DNA of 32,304 nucleotides, taken from positions 1 through 32,304 of the forward strand of contig CAVRZY010000050.1 in the NCBI GenBank assembly GCA_963725415.1, read 5' to 3'. The translations under genes and the position numbers were made by a program. How positions within the stretch are numbered: position 1 is the first letter of the stretch; every line of letters begins with the position of its first letter. The stretch comes from CAVRZY01 sp963725415 (GTDB lineage: Bacteria > Acidobacteriota > Terriglobia > Bryobacterales > Bryobacteraceae). Positions 15,255-21,910 of the stretch are shown here, piece after piece. Under the pieces are notes generated by a model. The model had not been told where the DNA came from. It ran no database searches and was given only the letters and a program-made list of their open reading frames with translations.

Positions 15255-16126
15255 AGGAGAATGTCGGCCGCCCAGAACACAAAGAATAGCACGCTGACGT
15301 AGCCATTCACGACGAAGAAGGCCGCATTGACCTTCGAGAGATCGTGAGGCTTCACCAGGCTGTGCTCATAGACGAGCAAGGCCGCGACCAGGGCCACGCC
15401 GGCCAGGCTCAGCGGGCCCAGGCGCAGCGTGTAGAGGAGCGCCAGCAGGCACCCCAGCATGGCCACATGGAACAGGCGGGAGATGCGCAGCGCTCCGGCA
15501 ATTCCGAAGCGCCTGGGATAACTGAACAGCCCCACCTCGCAGTCGAATTCGTAGTCCTGGCAGGAGTAAATGATGTCGAAGCCCGCCGTCCACAACATCA
15601 CCGCAGCCGTCAGCCAGAGAATCCGCGCATCCAGCGATCCCCGGATGGCGATCCACGCTCCCGCCGGGCCGATCCCCAGGCAGAGTCCCAGCAGCAGATG
15701 CGAAAACGAGGTGAAACGCTTGGTGTAGGAATAGAAGAACAGGACGGCTAGAGCCACTGGGGCCAGCCGGAGGCAAAGCGGGTTCAAAGCGCGCGCAGCC
15801 AGCAGGAACACCAGGCTGGAGCCGGCCACAAACCCCCAGGCAAACGTTTTCGACAGCAGGCCCGCCGGGAGGTGTCGCGAGCGCGTCCGCGGATTGCGCG
15901 CATCCAGATCGGCGTCCAGGAGGCGGTTGAAGGACATGGCCGCGGATCGCGCTCCCACCATGGCCACCACGATCCACAGCAGCTTCCAGCCCAGGCCCGC
16001 CTCGGAAAACCCGCCTTCCCGAATGGCCAGCAGCGCGGCCGTGCCCGCAAAGGGCAGCGCGAAGAGGGAGTGCTCGAACTTGATCATCTCCAGCGTCAGC
16101 CGCAGGCGCTTCCAGAAATGCTTCAT
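15239..16126 (-). CDS. mqnP: UbiA-family prenyltransferase, probable MqnP of the futalosine menaquinone pathway
   Basis: 295-residue integral membrane prenyltransferase with eight or nine hydrophobic segments. Both aspartate-rich motifs are present: NRLLDADLDARNPRTRSRHL (Asn67, Asp71, Asp75 bind diphosphate-Mg) and DIIYSCQDYEFDCEVG. Because it overlaps mqnE, the likely substrate is the naphthoate product of the futalosine pathway rather than 4-hydroxybenzoate, which makes MqnP the best assignment (inference from context). The start ATG is 16126; the divergent DUF192 gene starts only 29 bp away, so both promoters must overlap or lie inside genes. Confidence 0.88.
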   Translation of the reverse strand: MKHFWKRLRLTLEMIKFEHSLFALPFAGTAALLAIREGGFSEAGLGWKLLWIVVAMVGARSAAMSFNRLLDADLDARNPRTRSRHLPAGLLSKTFAWGFVAGSSLVFLLAARALNPLCLRLAPVALAVLFFYSYTKRFTSFSHLLLGLCLGIGPAGAWIAIRGSLDARILWLTAAVMLWTAGFDIIYSCQDYEFDCEVGLFSYPRRFGIAGALRISRLFHVAMLGCLLALLYTLRLGPLSLAGVALVAALLVYEHSLVKPHDLSKVNAAFFVVNGYVSVLFFVFWAADILLWNSL

Positions 16127-16141
16127 GGGTTGGTGGCCTGC

Positions 16142-16155
16142 TAGTATTTTATTTC
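16142..16155 (+). promoter_or_regulatory. TAGTAT -10-like box immediately before the DUF192 gene
   Basis: TAGTAT at 16142-16147 is followed by TTTATTTC and the ATG at 16156. A -10 at this distance puts the transcription start at or next to the start codon, which, with the absence of any Shine-Dalgarno sequence, suggests a leaderless mRNA. Confidence 0.35.
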
Positions 16156-16602
16156 ATGCGCTCCCTCTGGCCCTTCGCTTTGTTGCTGCCGCTGTTGGGC
16201 TGCGGCAGCAAACCCACCGGCGTGGAGGAGTTCTACACCCGGATCGTGACGCTTCCGAGGGGGCAACAAGTCCGCGCGGAAGTGCTCACCAACCCCACCG
16301 ACATGATGCGTGGCATGATGTTCCGGGATTCGCTGGCTCCCGACCGGGGCATGCTGTTCATGCACCCCAGCCCCGGCCTGTATTCCTACTGGATGTACCA
16401 GGTGCGCATTCCCCTGGATATTATCTGGCTGGACACCAGCGGCCGCATCGTCGAGATCTCCGCCAACACCCCGCCCTGCCGGACGAAAGCCAGCCAATGT
16501 CCCAGCTACGGCGGCCAGGAGAAATCCCTGTTCGTGCTGGAGCTGGCCGGGGGCATGGCCGACAAGTACGGCCTGCGGCTGGGTGATCTCATCTCCTTCT
16601 GA
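16156..16602 (+). CDS. DUF192 family lipoprotein
   Basis: 148 residues. The N-terminus MRSLWPFALLLPLLGCGSKP ends in a lipobox (LLGC, Cys16), so it should be lipid-anchored. The rest is a single DUF192 domain: RAEVLTNPTDMMRGMMFRD, GMLFMHPSP, YSYWMYQVRIPLDIIWLD, GRIVEISANTPPC and FVLELAGGMADKYGLRLGD. DUF192 is a compact beta fold of unknown function found in many bacteria and archaea, usually exported. There is no ribosome-binding site before the ATG and a -10-like box sits 9 bp upstream. Followed by a heptad hairpin and larB. Confidence 0.88.
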   Translation: MRSLWPFALLLPLLGCGSKPTGVEEFYTRIVTLPRGQQVRAEVLTNPTDMMRGMMFRDSLAPDRGMLFMHPSPGLYSYWMYQVRIPLDIIWLDTSGRIVEISANTPPCRTKASQCPSYGGQEKSLFVLELAGGMADKYGLRLGDLISF

Positions 16603-16616
16603 TATCCTCAAATTTG

Positions 16617-16690
16617 GCTTGTGGCTCGTAGCTTGTAGCCAGTCGGCATCGACAGCCTACCAGCTACAGGCCACAGGCTACAGGCTACAA
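16617..16690. repeat. Hairpin with heptad-repeat arms, second copy
   Basis: Three left units GCTTGTG, GCTCGTA, GCTTGTA (16617-16637), a 25-bp spacer, then four complementary units GCTACAG, GCCACAG, GCTACAG, GCTACAA (16663-16690). Same unit family as 9479-9549 but different unit numbers and spacer. It occupies the space between the DUF192 gene and larB, ending 8 bp before the larB start, so it would lie over the ribosome-binding region. Confidence 0.75.
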
Positions 16691-16698
16691 CCGACTTT

Positions 16699-17445
16699 AT
16701 GGACCCGGAACAATTGCGATCCTTGCTGGAACAGGTGCGCTGCGGGGCCGTGGATGTGGACGCGGCTCTGGAGCGCATGCGTCACATGCCCTTCGAGGAC
16801 CTGGGCTTTGCCAAGGTGGATCATCACCGCGCGCTGCGCCACGGCATGCCGGAAGTGATCTTCGCCAAGGGAAAAACGCCCGAGCAGGTCTGCGAGATTG
16901 CGGCCCGCCTGCTGGAGAAGTCCCGCAACATGCTCATCACCCGCACCGACCCGCCCACCGCTGCCCGTGTGCTGGAGCGCTTTCCCCAAGCCGAGCATTT
17001 CCCGCTCTCCGGCGCCCTGCGCGTGTGGGGCGACCGGACCATTTACGGCAAAGGGACCATCGCCGTGATCTCGGCCGGTACCAGCGACATCCCGGTAGCC
17101 GAGGAAGCTCAGGTCACCGCCCAGGTCATGGGCAACGAGGTCGAGGCCATTTACGACATCGGGGTGGCCGGCATCCACCGCCTGATGAGCAACCGGGAAC
17201 GGCTCATGGCCGCCAGGGTGGTAGTGGTGTGCGCGGGCATGGAGGGCGCCCTGCCCAGCGTGGTGGGCGGCCTGGTTTCTTGCCCCGTCATCGCGGTGCC
17301 CACCAGCGTGGGCTACGGCGCCAGCTTCCACGGCCTGGCGGCTCTGCTGGCCATGCTGAATAGTTGCGCCAGCAACGTCACGGTCGTCAACATCGACAAT
17401 GGCTTCGGCGCCGGCTACGTGGCCAGTCTAATCAACCGCTTGTAG
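16699..17445 (+). CDS. larB: Nickel pincer cofactor biosynthesis protein LarB
   Basis: 248 residues. LarB carboxylates and hydrolyses nicotinic acid adenine dinucleotide to pyridinium-3,5-biscarboxylic acid mononucleotide, the first step towards the nickel-pincer cofactor of lactate racemase. The C-terminal AIR-carboxylase (PurE-like) domain is clear: ISAGTSDIPVAEEA, YDIGVAGIHRLM, VVVCAGMEGALPSVVGGL, VIAVPTSVGYG and NIDNGFGAGYVASLI. The N-terminal part (FEDLGFAKVDHHRALRHG, PEVIFAKGKTPEQ) is also typical. larC and larE are not in the window. No Shine-Dalgarno is seen because the heptad hairpin ends eight bases before the ATG. It converges with, and overlaps by 18 bp, the minus-strand gene ending at 17428. 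Confidence 0.93.
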   Translation: MDPEQLRSLLEQVRCGAVDVDAALERMRHMPFEDLGFAKVDHHRALRHGMPEVIFAKGKTPEQVCEIAARLLEKSRNMLITRTDPPTAARVLERFPQAEHFPLSGALRVWGDRTIYGKGTIAVISAGTSDIPVAEEAQVTAQVMGNEVEAIYDIGVAGIHRLMSNRERLMAARVVVVCAGMEGALPSVVGGLVSCPVIAVPTSVGYGASFHGLAALLAMLNSCASNVTVVNIDNGFGAGYVASLINRL

Positions 17446-17832
17446 CGCCTGTGCGCTTTGAGCTAAGGCGCGGGACTCGGCTTGCTGGAGGAACAGATAC
17501 AGCCCGAACAGCGGCTGGGGAGCGCCGTGCCCCCAGCGGCTCACCTTCCACTTGGCGCGCAGGTATTGCACGTGAGGGTGCTCGGACAAGTCCAGCAACA
17601 TCTGGTAGGCGCCGCAGTAGAACTTCTGTGGGAACGAGAGGAGCGGTTTAGCGCCCCAGTCGGCCTGATCCGCCGAGCCCCAGATGGAGACATCCACGCT
17701 CTGTTGTTCGATGATGCGGGTGATGCCCAGCGTCAGCAGTAGCCACTTGCCCTGCGCCGGCCCCAGGCTGATATCCGGGCCGGTGCCGTCCTCTCGAATG
17801 ATCGCCTCTGGTATCAGGAAAGTCGGCAGCAT
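17428..17832 (-). CDS. Conserved protein of unknown function
   Basis: 134 residues beginning MLPTFLIPEAIIREDGTGPD, with GGAGCGA upstream of the ATG. The sequence has the features of a compact beta-rich cytoplasmic protein (ISLGPAQGKWLLLTLGITRI, VDVSIWGSADQADWG, LSFPQKFYCGAYQMLLDL, YLRAKWKVSRWGHG). I recognise the type as recurring in Acidobacteria but no function is known to me. It starts 25 bp after the aminotransferase stop on the same strand and so is probably co-transcribed with it. Its last 18 bp overlap the end of larB on the opposite strand; the C-terminal tail RALAQSAQALQAVD may be lineage-specific. Confidence 0.7.
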   Translation of the reverse strand: MLPTFLIPEAIIREDGTGPDISLGPAQGKWLLLTLGITRIIEQQSVDVSIWGSADQADWGAKPLLSFPQKFYCGAYQMLLDLSEHPHVQYLRAKWKVSRWGHGAPQPLFGLYLFLQQAESRALAQSAQALQAVD

Positions 17833-17857
17833 GCGCTCGCTCCGGGAAGCCGCACCT

Positions 17858-19043
17858 TCATCGCAACCGCCTCAATCGTGCTCCGGCCTCTTCTAGAGTC
17901 TCACATTTTTTCGAGAAACAGAAGCGCACGAGCTGGGCGCCGTCCTTGGCATCGGCGAAGAAACTCGATCCTGGTACGGTGGCCACTCCGATCTGCTCGA
18001 TGAGGTGGCGGACGAACTCCACGTCGTTGGGGAATCCGAAGCCGGAAATATCGGTCATCACGTAGTAAGCCCCGCGCGGCTCGAAACACCGGAAGCCCGC
18101 GGCTTCGAGCAACGGGAGCACGCAGTCCCGCCTCTGGCTATACTCCTGCGCCAACTGGCGGTAGTATTCCTGGGGCAGGGAAAGGGCCAGCGCCCCGGCT
18201 TGCTGGAGGGGCGCCGCAGCGCCCACTGTGACGAAATCGTGCACTTTCCGGATGGAGGCCGTCAGGTCGGGCGCGGCCAGCACCCAGCCCACCCGCCAGC
18301 CGGTCACCGAGTAGGTCTTGCTCATGCTGTTCACCAGAACCGAGTGGTCTGCGCATGCCGGGCAGGGTCATGATGGGAATGTGCCCGGCGCCGTCGTAGA
18401 GAATGTGCTCGTAGATTTCGTCGGTGATCGCCAGCGCGTCGAATTCCTGGCAGAGTTGCGCGATCAGCTCCAGTTCCGGACGCGAGAAAACCTTGCCGGT
18501 GGGGTTGTTGGGGGTGTTGACGATGATGGCCTTGGTGCGTGGCGTGAAGGCCTGCCGCAACTCGGCTGGATCGAAGGTCCACTCAGGCGGCCGCAGCGAG
18601 ACCATTCGCGGGACGGCGCCGCACAGCTCGGTATCCGGCCCATAGTTCTCGTAAAAAGGCTCGAACACGACTACTTCGTCGCCCGGGTTGATCACCGCCA
18701 GCAGGGAGGAGATCATCGACTCGGTGGCCCCGCAACAAACCGTGATCTCGCGCTCGGGGTCGAGCTCCAGCCCGTACCAGCGGCGATACTTGGCCGCAAT
18801 GGCGTCGCGTAAGGGTTTGGCGCCCCAGGTGATCGCATACTGATTGAAATCCGCGGAAATGGCCTGCCGGGCTGCTTCCTTGATCGCCTCCGGCGCGCTG
18901 AAATCGGGAAAGCCCTGCGCCAGGTTGACCGCCCGGTGCTCCAGTGCCAGCCGCGTCATCTCCCGAATGACGGACTCTGTGAAGTTGACCGTCCGCGCGC
19001 TCCGAAAGCGCTCCCGCAGGCTGACCCGTTCGAATTCGTCCAT
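17858..19043 (-). CDS. Class I/II PLP-dependent aminotransferase (kynurenine/methionine type); frameshifted
   Basis: Fold-type I aminotransferase. N-terminal part: VNLAQGFPDFSAPEAIKEAA, FNQYAITWGAKPLRDAIA, CCGATESMISSLLAV, FYENYGPD, NTPNNPTGKVFS and DEIYEHILYDG. The second part carries the PLP lysine in NSMSKTYSVTGWRVGW and ends with the substrate-arginine strand LVRFCFSKK. The two parts are in different frames: removing one A at about 18350 joins LPGMR to DHSVLVNSMSKT, exactly as in intact homologues, giving about 395 residues. The pattern resembles kynurenine-oxoglutarate or methionine aminotransferases (YbdL-like). The start ATG at 19043 is chosen because the longer frame begins at a TTG (19091) with no better support. 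Divergent from the PspC gene. Confidence 0.85.
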
Positions 19044-19112
19044 TGATTCATGATACGGAACAAATCCGCCTCCATTCGCGTCTTCTGACAATCGGGAGGA
19101 TACTTCGGCCCC

Positions 19113-19445
19113 ATGTTCTGCACAAAATGCGGTATTGAGCTAAGAGAAGAGGACCGCTTCTGCGGCCGCTGCGGCGGCCCAACGCGGGAAGGCTACGCGC
19201 CGCCCTACGGCAGAGCTGCGGCGCGGTTAAGTCGGCCCATGGATCAGAAGAAAATCGCCGGCGTGTGCGCCGGATTCGCGCGCTATCTGGATGTGGACGT
19301 GACCCTGGTCCGCATCCTCTGGCTGGCCGTGGCCATCAGCACCGGCGCGGGCTTTATCGCTTACCTCGTGGCCTGGATCCTGATGCCGCGCGACTATCCC
19401 AGGGCGGCCGCGCAGTGCTGCCAGCCCGCCAGCCAACCCGGATAA
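19113..19445 (+). CDS. PspC-domain membrane protein with N-terminal zinc ribbon
   Basis: 110 residues. Residues 1-22 (MFCTKCGIELREEDRFCGRC) form a zinc ribbon with Cys3, Cys6, Cys17 and Cys20. Residues 45-97 are a PspC domain (MDQKKIAGVCAGFARYLDVD, VTLVRILWLAVA) with one membrane segment ending LVAWILMPRD. PspC domains occur in phage-shock and envelope-stress proteins; the zinc-ribbon/PspC fusion is widespread in Acidobacteria, but its partner is unknown. GGGAGGA occurs about 13 bp before the ATG. No other psp gene is adjacent. Confidence 0.85.
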   Translation: MFCTKCGIELREEDRFCGRCGGPTREGYAPPYGRAAARLSRPMDQKKIAGVCAGFARYLDVDVTLVRILWLAVAISTGAGFIAYLVAWILMPRDYPRAAAQCCQPASQPG

Positions 19446-19465
19446 TCACAAATTCCCGGCCCGCC

Positions 19466-19570
19466 TCACGGCGCCAGGTTCATGCGGCGGAGCAGGTCGG
19501 TGAAGCGGGGGTCGGAGCGAAGCGGGTCGAACAGTGGAGTGGCTTTCAGGGACCAGAGAAATACATCTCG
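19466..19570 (-). pseudogene. C-terminal remnant of a TPR/kinase-type protein
   Basis: The minus-strand frame ending at 19466 encodes KATPLFDPLRSDPRFTDLLR followed by RMNLAP and a stop, which is the usual C-terminus of acidobacterial TPR proteins fused to Ser/Thr kinases or adenylate cyclases. Nothing upstream in any frame continues the TPR region, so only the last 34 codons survive. Confidence 0.5.
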
Positions 19571-20197
19571 TTCCTTTCCGGCGCCTGTCTGGGGTGGATG
19601 GTCACCCCGATCACCGTAACGTACTTCTGTAAGAGTGCCACCTCCGCTGGAGACCCCTGCCCCGCAAGAGGTCACGTCTTCTGCTCGGGATGGGGCCGTG
19701 CGCCAGCTTGTAGTAGTGATCACCGGTGATCGGCCGCCCGAAACTCGAACCTGATCGCTGCCACCTTTCTTCGCCTCGCGAACGCTGCCCTCTCGACTCG
19801 CCGGAACAGGGGTTTCTTGCCTCTTGTCCCTTGCCGCCGGCCGGAGTGCTCACCCTACGGCATCGAATAGCCGGGGCGGGCATTTCGCCCTCCATGGCGA
19901 CTCACCGTCAACCTCCTGTCAATCGGGCTCTTGAAGGCTTTTCACCAGCTCTTCGAATGCTACGGCTGACAACGGCAGCCTGGCCGTTTTGAGCCCAACA
20001 CCAACGTGAAGGACCGTCATCGTCCGCCAGCCCCCCAACGCCTCTCAGCGGCAAGGGCCTCCCAAGGAGCAGCCTGACCGGACGCGGAAGTAGTCGGGGA
20101 TGAGGGAGGTTCAGTGTCGCCCTAAGATCTGTCTGACTTCCGTCCGACGGGCCCAGGAATACCAAGGGCCAGCCTTCCGGGTCGCTCGTGAGTCTAT
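19571..20197. other. Spacer of about 0.63 kb with no supported gene
   Basis: No convincing coding region. A perfect 14-bp palindrome GATCACCGGTGATC is at 19718-19731. A minus-strand frame of 33 codons (20020-19919, MTVLHVGVGLKTARLPLSAV and onward) has a protein-like composition but no recognised family. The interval lies between a gene relic and a tRNA-derived repeat and looks like degraded accessory DNA. Confidence 0.4.
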
Positions 20198-20269
20198 GAA
20201 CCCCTGGTGCGGAGAGGGGGACTTGAACCCCACGGGATTGCTCCCGCTAGCAGCTCAAGCTAGCGCGTC
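20198..20269 (-). repeat. Duplicated 3' part of tRNA-Leu (attachment-site-like direct repeat)
   Basis: These 72 bp match 20961-21033 with two substitutions and one missing base. They cover the tRNA-Leu from the end of the D arm through the anticodon arm, variable arm, T arm and CCA, plus seven bases beyond. The 5' acceptor strand and D stem are absent and the T stem has lost a G, so this is not a functional tRNA. It is in the same orientation as the intact gene and lies 3' of it, as expected for the distal repeat left by integration into a tRNA 3' end. Confidence 0.8.
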
Positions 20270-20533
20270 CCGGAGTTCGGGAGTCAGGAACCACTCTCCG
20301 TGATCCCGAATCTCCCGATACATGGCATCCGGTGCCAGGTCCAGGTCTCCGGGCCACGCAACCGCACCATGGTCAACGAACACTTGCGCAAACCGCTGCG
20401 GATCGCGGAGGGGTTCGAACACGCCCGTGAAATAGCCAGGTGCAAAGCGCACCCGGCCGCTCAGGCCGTCGGCGAAGCGGACGAACAGGCTCCCACCCGG
20501 TCCAGCCTTTACCTCGACGACATCCCAGTACAT
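20255..20533 (-). CDS. DUF2442 domain protein
   Basis: 92 residues, MYWDVVEVKAGPGGSLFVRF onward, with ADGLSGRVRFAPGYFTGVFE and LRDPQRFAQVFVDHGAVAWP, the DUF2442 pattern. The ATG at 20533 is preceded by GGAGGAGAA at good distance. DUF2442 genes commonly follow a DUF4160 gene, as here (34-bp gap), in small two-gene units suspected, but not proven to my knowledge, to be toxin-antitoxin-like. The last four codons and the TGA (20269-20255) are supplied by the tRNA-Leu-derived repeat, so the C-terminus was probably altered when the repeat was formed. Confidence 0.8.
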   Translation of the reverse strand: MYWDVVEVKAGPGGSLFVRFADGLSGRVRFAPGYFTGVFEPLRDPQRFAQVFVDHGAVAWPGDLDLAPDAMYREIRDHGEWFLTPELRDALA

Positions 20534-20567
20534 CGGAGATCTTCTCCTCCAGTCATCATCTCTCAGC

Positions 20568-20828
20568 CTACACCAAAGGCTCGATCCTGAGGGGCTGCTG
20601 TTGGTTTCGGCACCGGCGCCAGTTCTCCAACAGTTCCGCCTTGTGGAGCTCAGCCCACGCCAGAACCAGTTCCAGCGCTCGACGCGGCAGGTCTCCCTCC
20701 AGTACCCGCAGCCGTTCAATGTCAATCGTCGCTTGGAACTCGCTCTAGAGCGCATGGAAGTGGGCCGGCGGGTGATCATCGAAGAACATCCGGATCAAGA
20801 TTCCGTAGAAAGCGCTGATCGTTGGCAT
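20568..20828 (-). pseudogene. DUF4160 domain gene interrupted by an in-frame TAG
   Basis: Reading from ATG 20828 gives MPTISAFYGILIRMFFDDHP then PAHFHAL, the DUF4160 N-terminus, then TAG at codon 28 (20747-20745), then in the same frame SEFQATIDIERLRVLEGDLP, RRALELVLAWAELHKAELLE and NWRRCRNQ, the rest of the domain, up to the normal stop at 20570. Homologues usually have HARY at the stop, so TAC to TAG would explain it. Total 86 codons. It precedes DUF2442 in the usual order. Confidence 0.8.
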
Positions 20829-20960
20829 ATGCGCGTGTCAATGACACCGAACCGGGCACCCCGATGGTGGTGACCGCTACCAGTTTTAACGGCCACGGGA
20901 GTGGCAAGACCCTCAGGCCAAGCTTGGGGGCTGTCTTGGAGGAGGGGCGCAGCCCGGTGA

Positions 20961-21033
20961 GAACCCCTGGTGCGGAGAGGGGGACTTGAACCCCCACGGG
21001 ATTGCTCCCGCTAGCACCTCAAGCTAGTGCGTC
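20961..21033 (-). repeat. Direct repeat, tRNA-Leu-proximal copy (attachment-site-like)
   Basis: Counterpart of 20198-20269, lying within the intact tRNA-Leu and extending seven bases past the CCA. The two copies enclose about 0.7 kb carrying the DUF4160-DUF2442 pair. No integrase gene is found between them. Confidence 0.75.
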
Positions 21034-21054
21034 TGCCAATTCCGCCACCTCCGC
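20968..21054 (-). tRNA. tRNA-Leu (anticodon GAG)
   Basis: 87 nt with encoded CCA. Acceptor GCGGAGG pairs with TCTCCGC (one G-U), the D arm has AATTGGCAGA, the anticodon stem-loop is CTAGC-TTGAGGT-GCTAG with anticodon GAG, the long class II variable arm is CGGGAGCAATCCCGT, and the T arm is GGGGG-TTCAAGT-CCCCC. It lies 15 bp downstream of secG on the same strand, a widespread linkage, and is probably processed from the secG transcript. Confidence 0.96.
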
Positions 21055-21069
21055 ATACCTGACCCGATA

Positions 21070-21543
21070 TTACTTGGGGGGCGTGGCTGGTTTCGGTGCC
21101 GGAGCCTGCGGCTGGCCGGGTCCGGGAGGAGGCGGAATGTCCAGCGGAATGGTCCGCGAGGCGCCCGTGCTCTCTTCCGTCAGCGTGACCGAAGGCTTGG
21201 GGGTCGGCACGCCCGGCAAAGCCGGCACGGCCGGCTGTCCCTTGCCCGCGCCCGGCGCGGTCTGCTGAGCCCTAGCTGGCTGCTTTTCCAGCACCGTGTG
21301 CCCCACCCCGGAACCGCGCGTCGCCATGATCGCCAGCACCAGCGAGGTCACCATGAACAGCCCGGCCGCAATCGTGGTGGCCTTCGAAAGAATCGTGGCC
21401 GACCCGCGCGGCCCGAATGCGGTCTGCGAACCCATGCCGCCGAAGGCGCCCGCTAGGTCCGCGGCCTTGCCGCTTTGCAGCAACACCACGACCACCAGGA
21501 AAAAACAAATCAGCACGTGAATGAGTGTCAATACAATAACCAT
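21070..21543 (-). CDS. secG: Preprotein translocase subunit SecG
   Basis: 157 residues. SecG is the small accessory subunit of the SecYEG channel. The first 75 residues are the conserved two-helix core: MVIVLTLIHVLICFFLVVVV, LLQSGKAADLAGAFGGMGSQ, TAFGPRGSATILSKATTIAA and GLFMVTSLVLAI. A proline/alanine-rich tail of about 80 residues follows (KPSVTLTEESTGASRTIPLD and a PPPPGPGQPQAPAPKPATPP end), longer than in E. coli and typical of acidobacterial SecG. A TATACT -10 box lies about 60 bp upstream. tRNA-Leu follows directly downstream. Confidence 0.95.
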   Translation of the reverse strand: MVIVLTLIHVLICFFLVVVVLLQSGKAADLAGAFGGMGSQTAFGPRGSATILSKATTIAAGLFMVTSLVLAIMATRGSGVGHTVLEKQPARAQQTAPGAGKGQPAVPALPGVPTPKPSVTLTEESTGASRTIPLDIPPPPGPGQPQAPAPKPATPPK

Positions 21544-21602
21544 ACTCTTCCAGTTGAAACAGCGGATTACCCGCGCGGCCGAATCCTCCGCAGCTCACTA
21601 TC

Positions 21603-21630
21603 AGTATAGTACAGATCCTGCACCGCCCAA
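21603..21630 (-). promoter_or_regulatory. secG: Candidate secG promoter
   Basis: Minus-strand TTGGGC (21630-21625), 16-bp spacer, TATACT (21608-21603). The next coding start on that strand is secG at 21543, giving a leader of about 55 nt. It probably also drives tRNA-Leu. Confidence 0.45.
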
Positions 21631-21659
21631 TCTGACCTCCCGCCGCGGACAAGCGAGTG

Positions 21660-21736
21660 GGGCAGGTCCCCGACCTGCCCGCCCGGGCCCACGGCATCAA
21701 CCTGACCACTTTTGCCTTTTGCCCTTTGCCTTTTGA
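21660..21736. repeat. GGGCAGGTC hairpin and four CTTTTGC heptads in the secG / TPR-gene spacer
   Basis: Stem GGGCAGGTC (21660-21668) / GACCTGCCC (21672-21680) resembles the second stem of the dispersed element at 3506 and 23708, as if a half-element. Then four 7-bp units CTTTTGC, CTTTTGC, CCTTTGC, CTTTTGA (21709-21736), the reverse of the units at 1906-1926. The rest of the 21544-21910 spacer holds only the secG promoter and the ribosome-binding site of the next gene. Confidence 0.5.
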
Positions 21737-21910
21737 TTTTCCTTCCGCTCCTGCCCTGTAGTTACAACAACTTACATCCAGGCCTGCACCTCCCTCCGTG
21801 TACCCCCCAAGCGTCATCGAGGACCCGCCATGCATCCCATCACCGGCCTCATCTCACCCGCGAATATCCCCTCCCACCGCGCACTATTACTTGTACCCCT
21901 TGGAGGAGAT

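Noticed and set aside
19919..20020. 33-residue minus-strand frame with protein-like composition
   Set aside because: Too short, no Shine-Dalgarno sequence and no recognised family.
20198..20290. A second tRNA-Leu gene
   Set aside because: The 5' acceptor strand and D stem are missing and the T stem has lost a base; it is a 3' fragment only.
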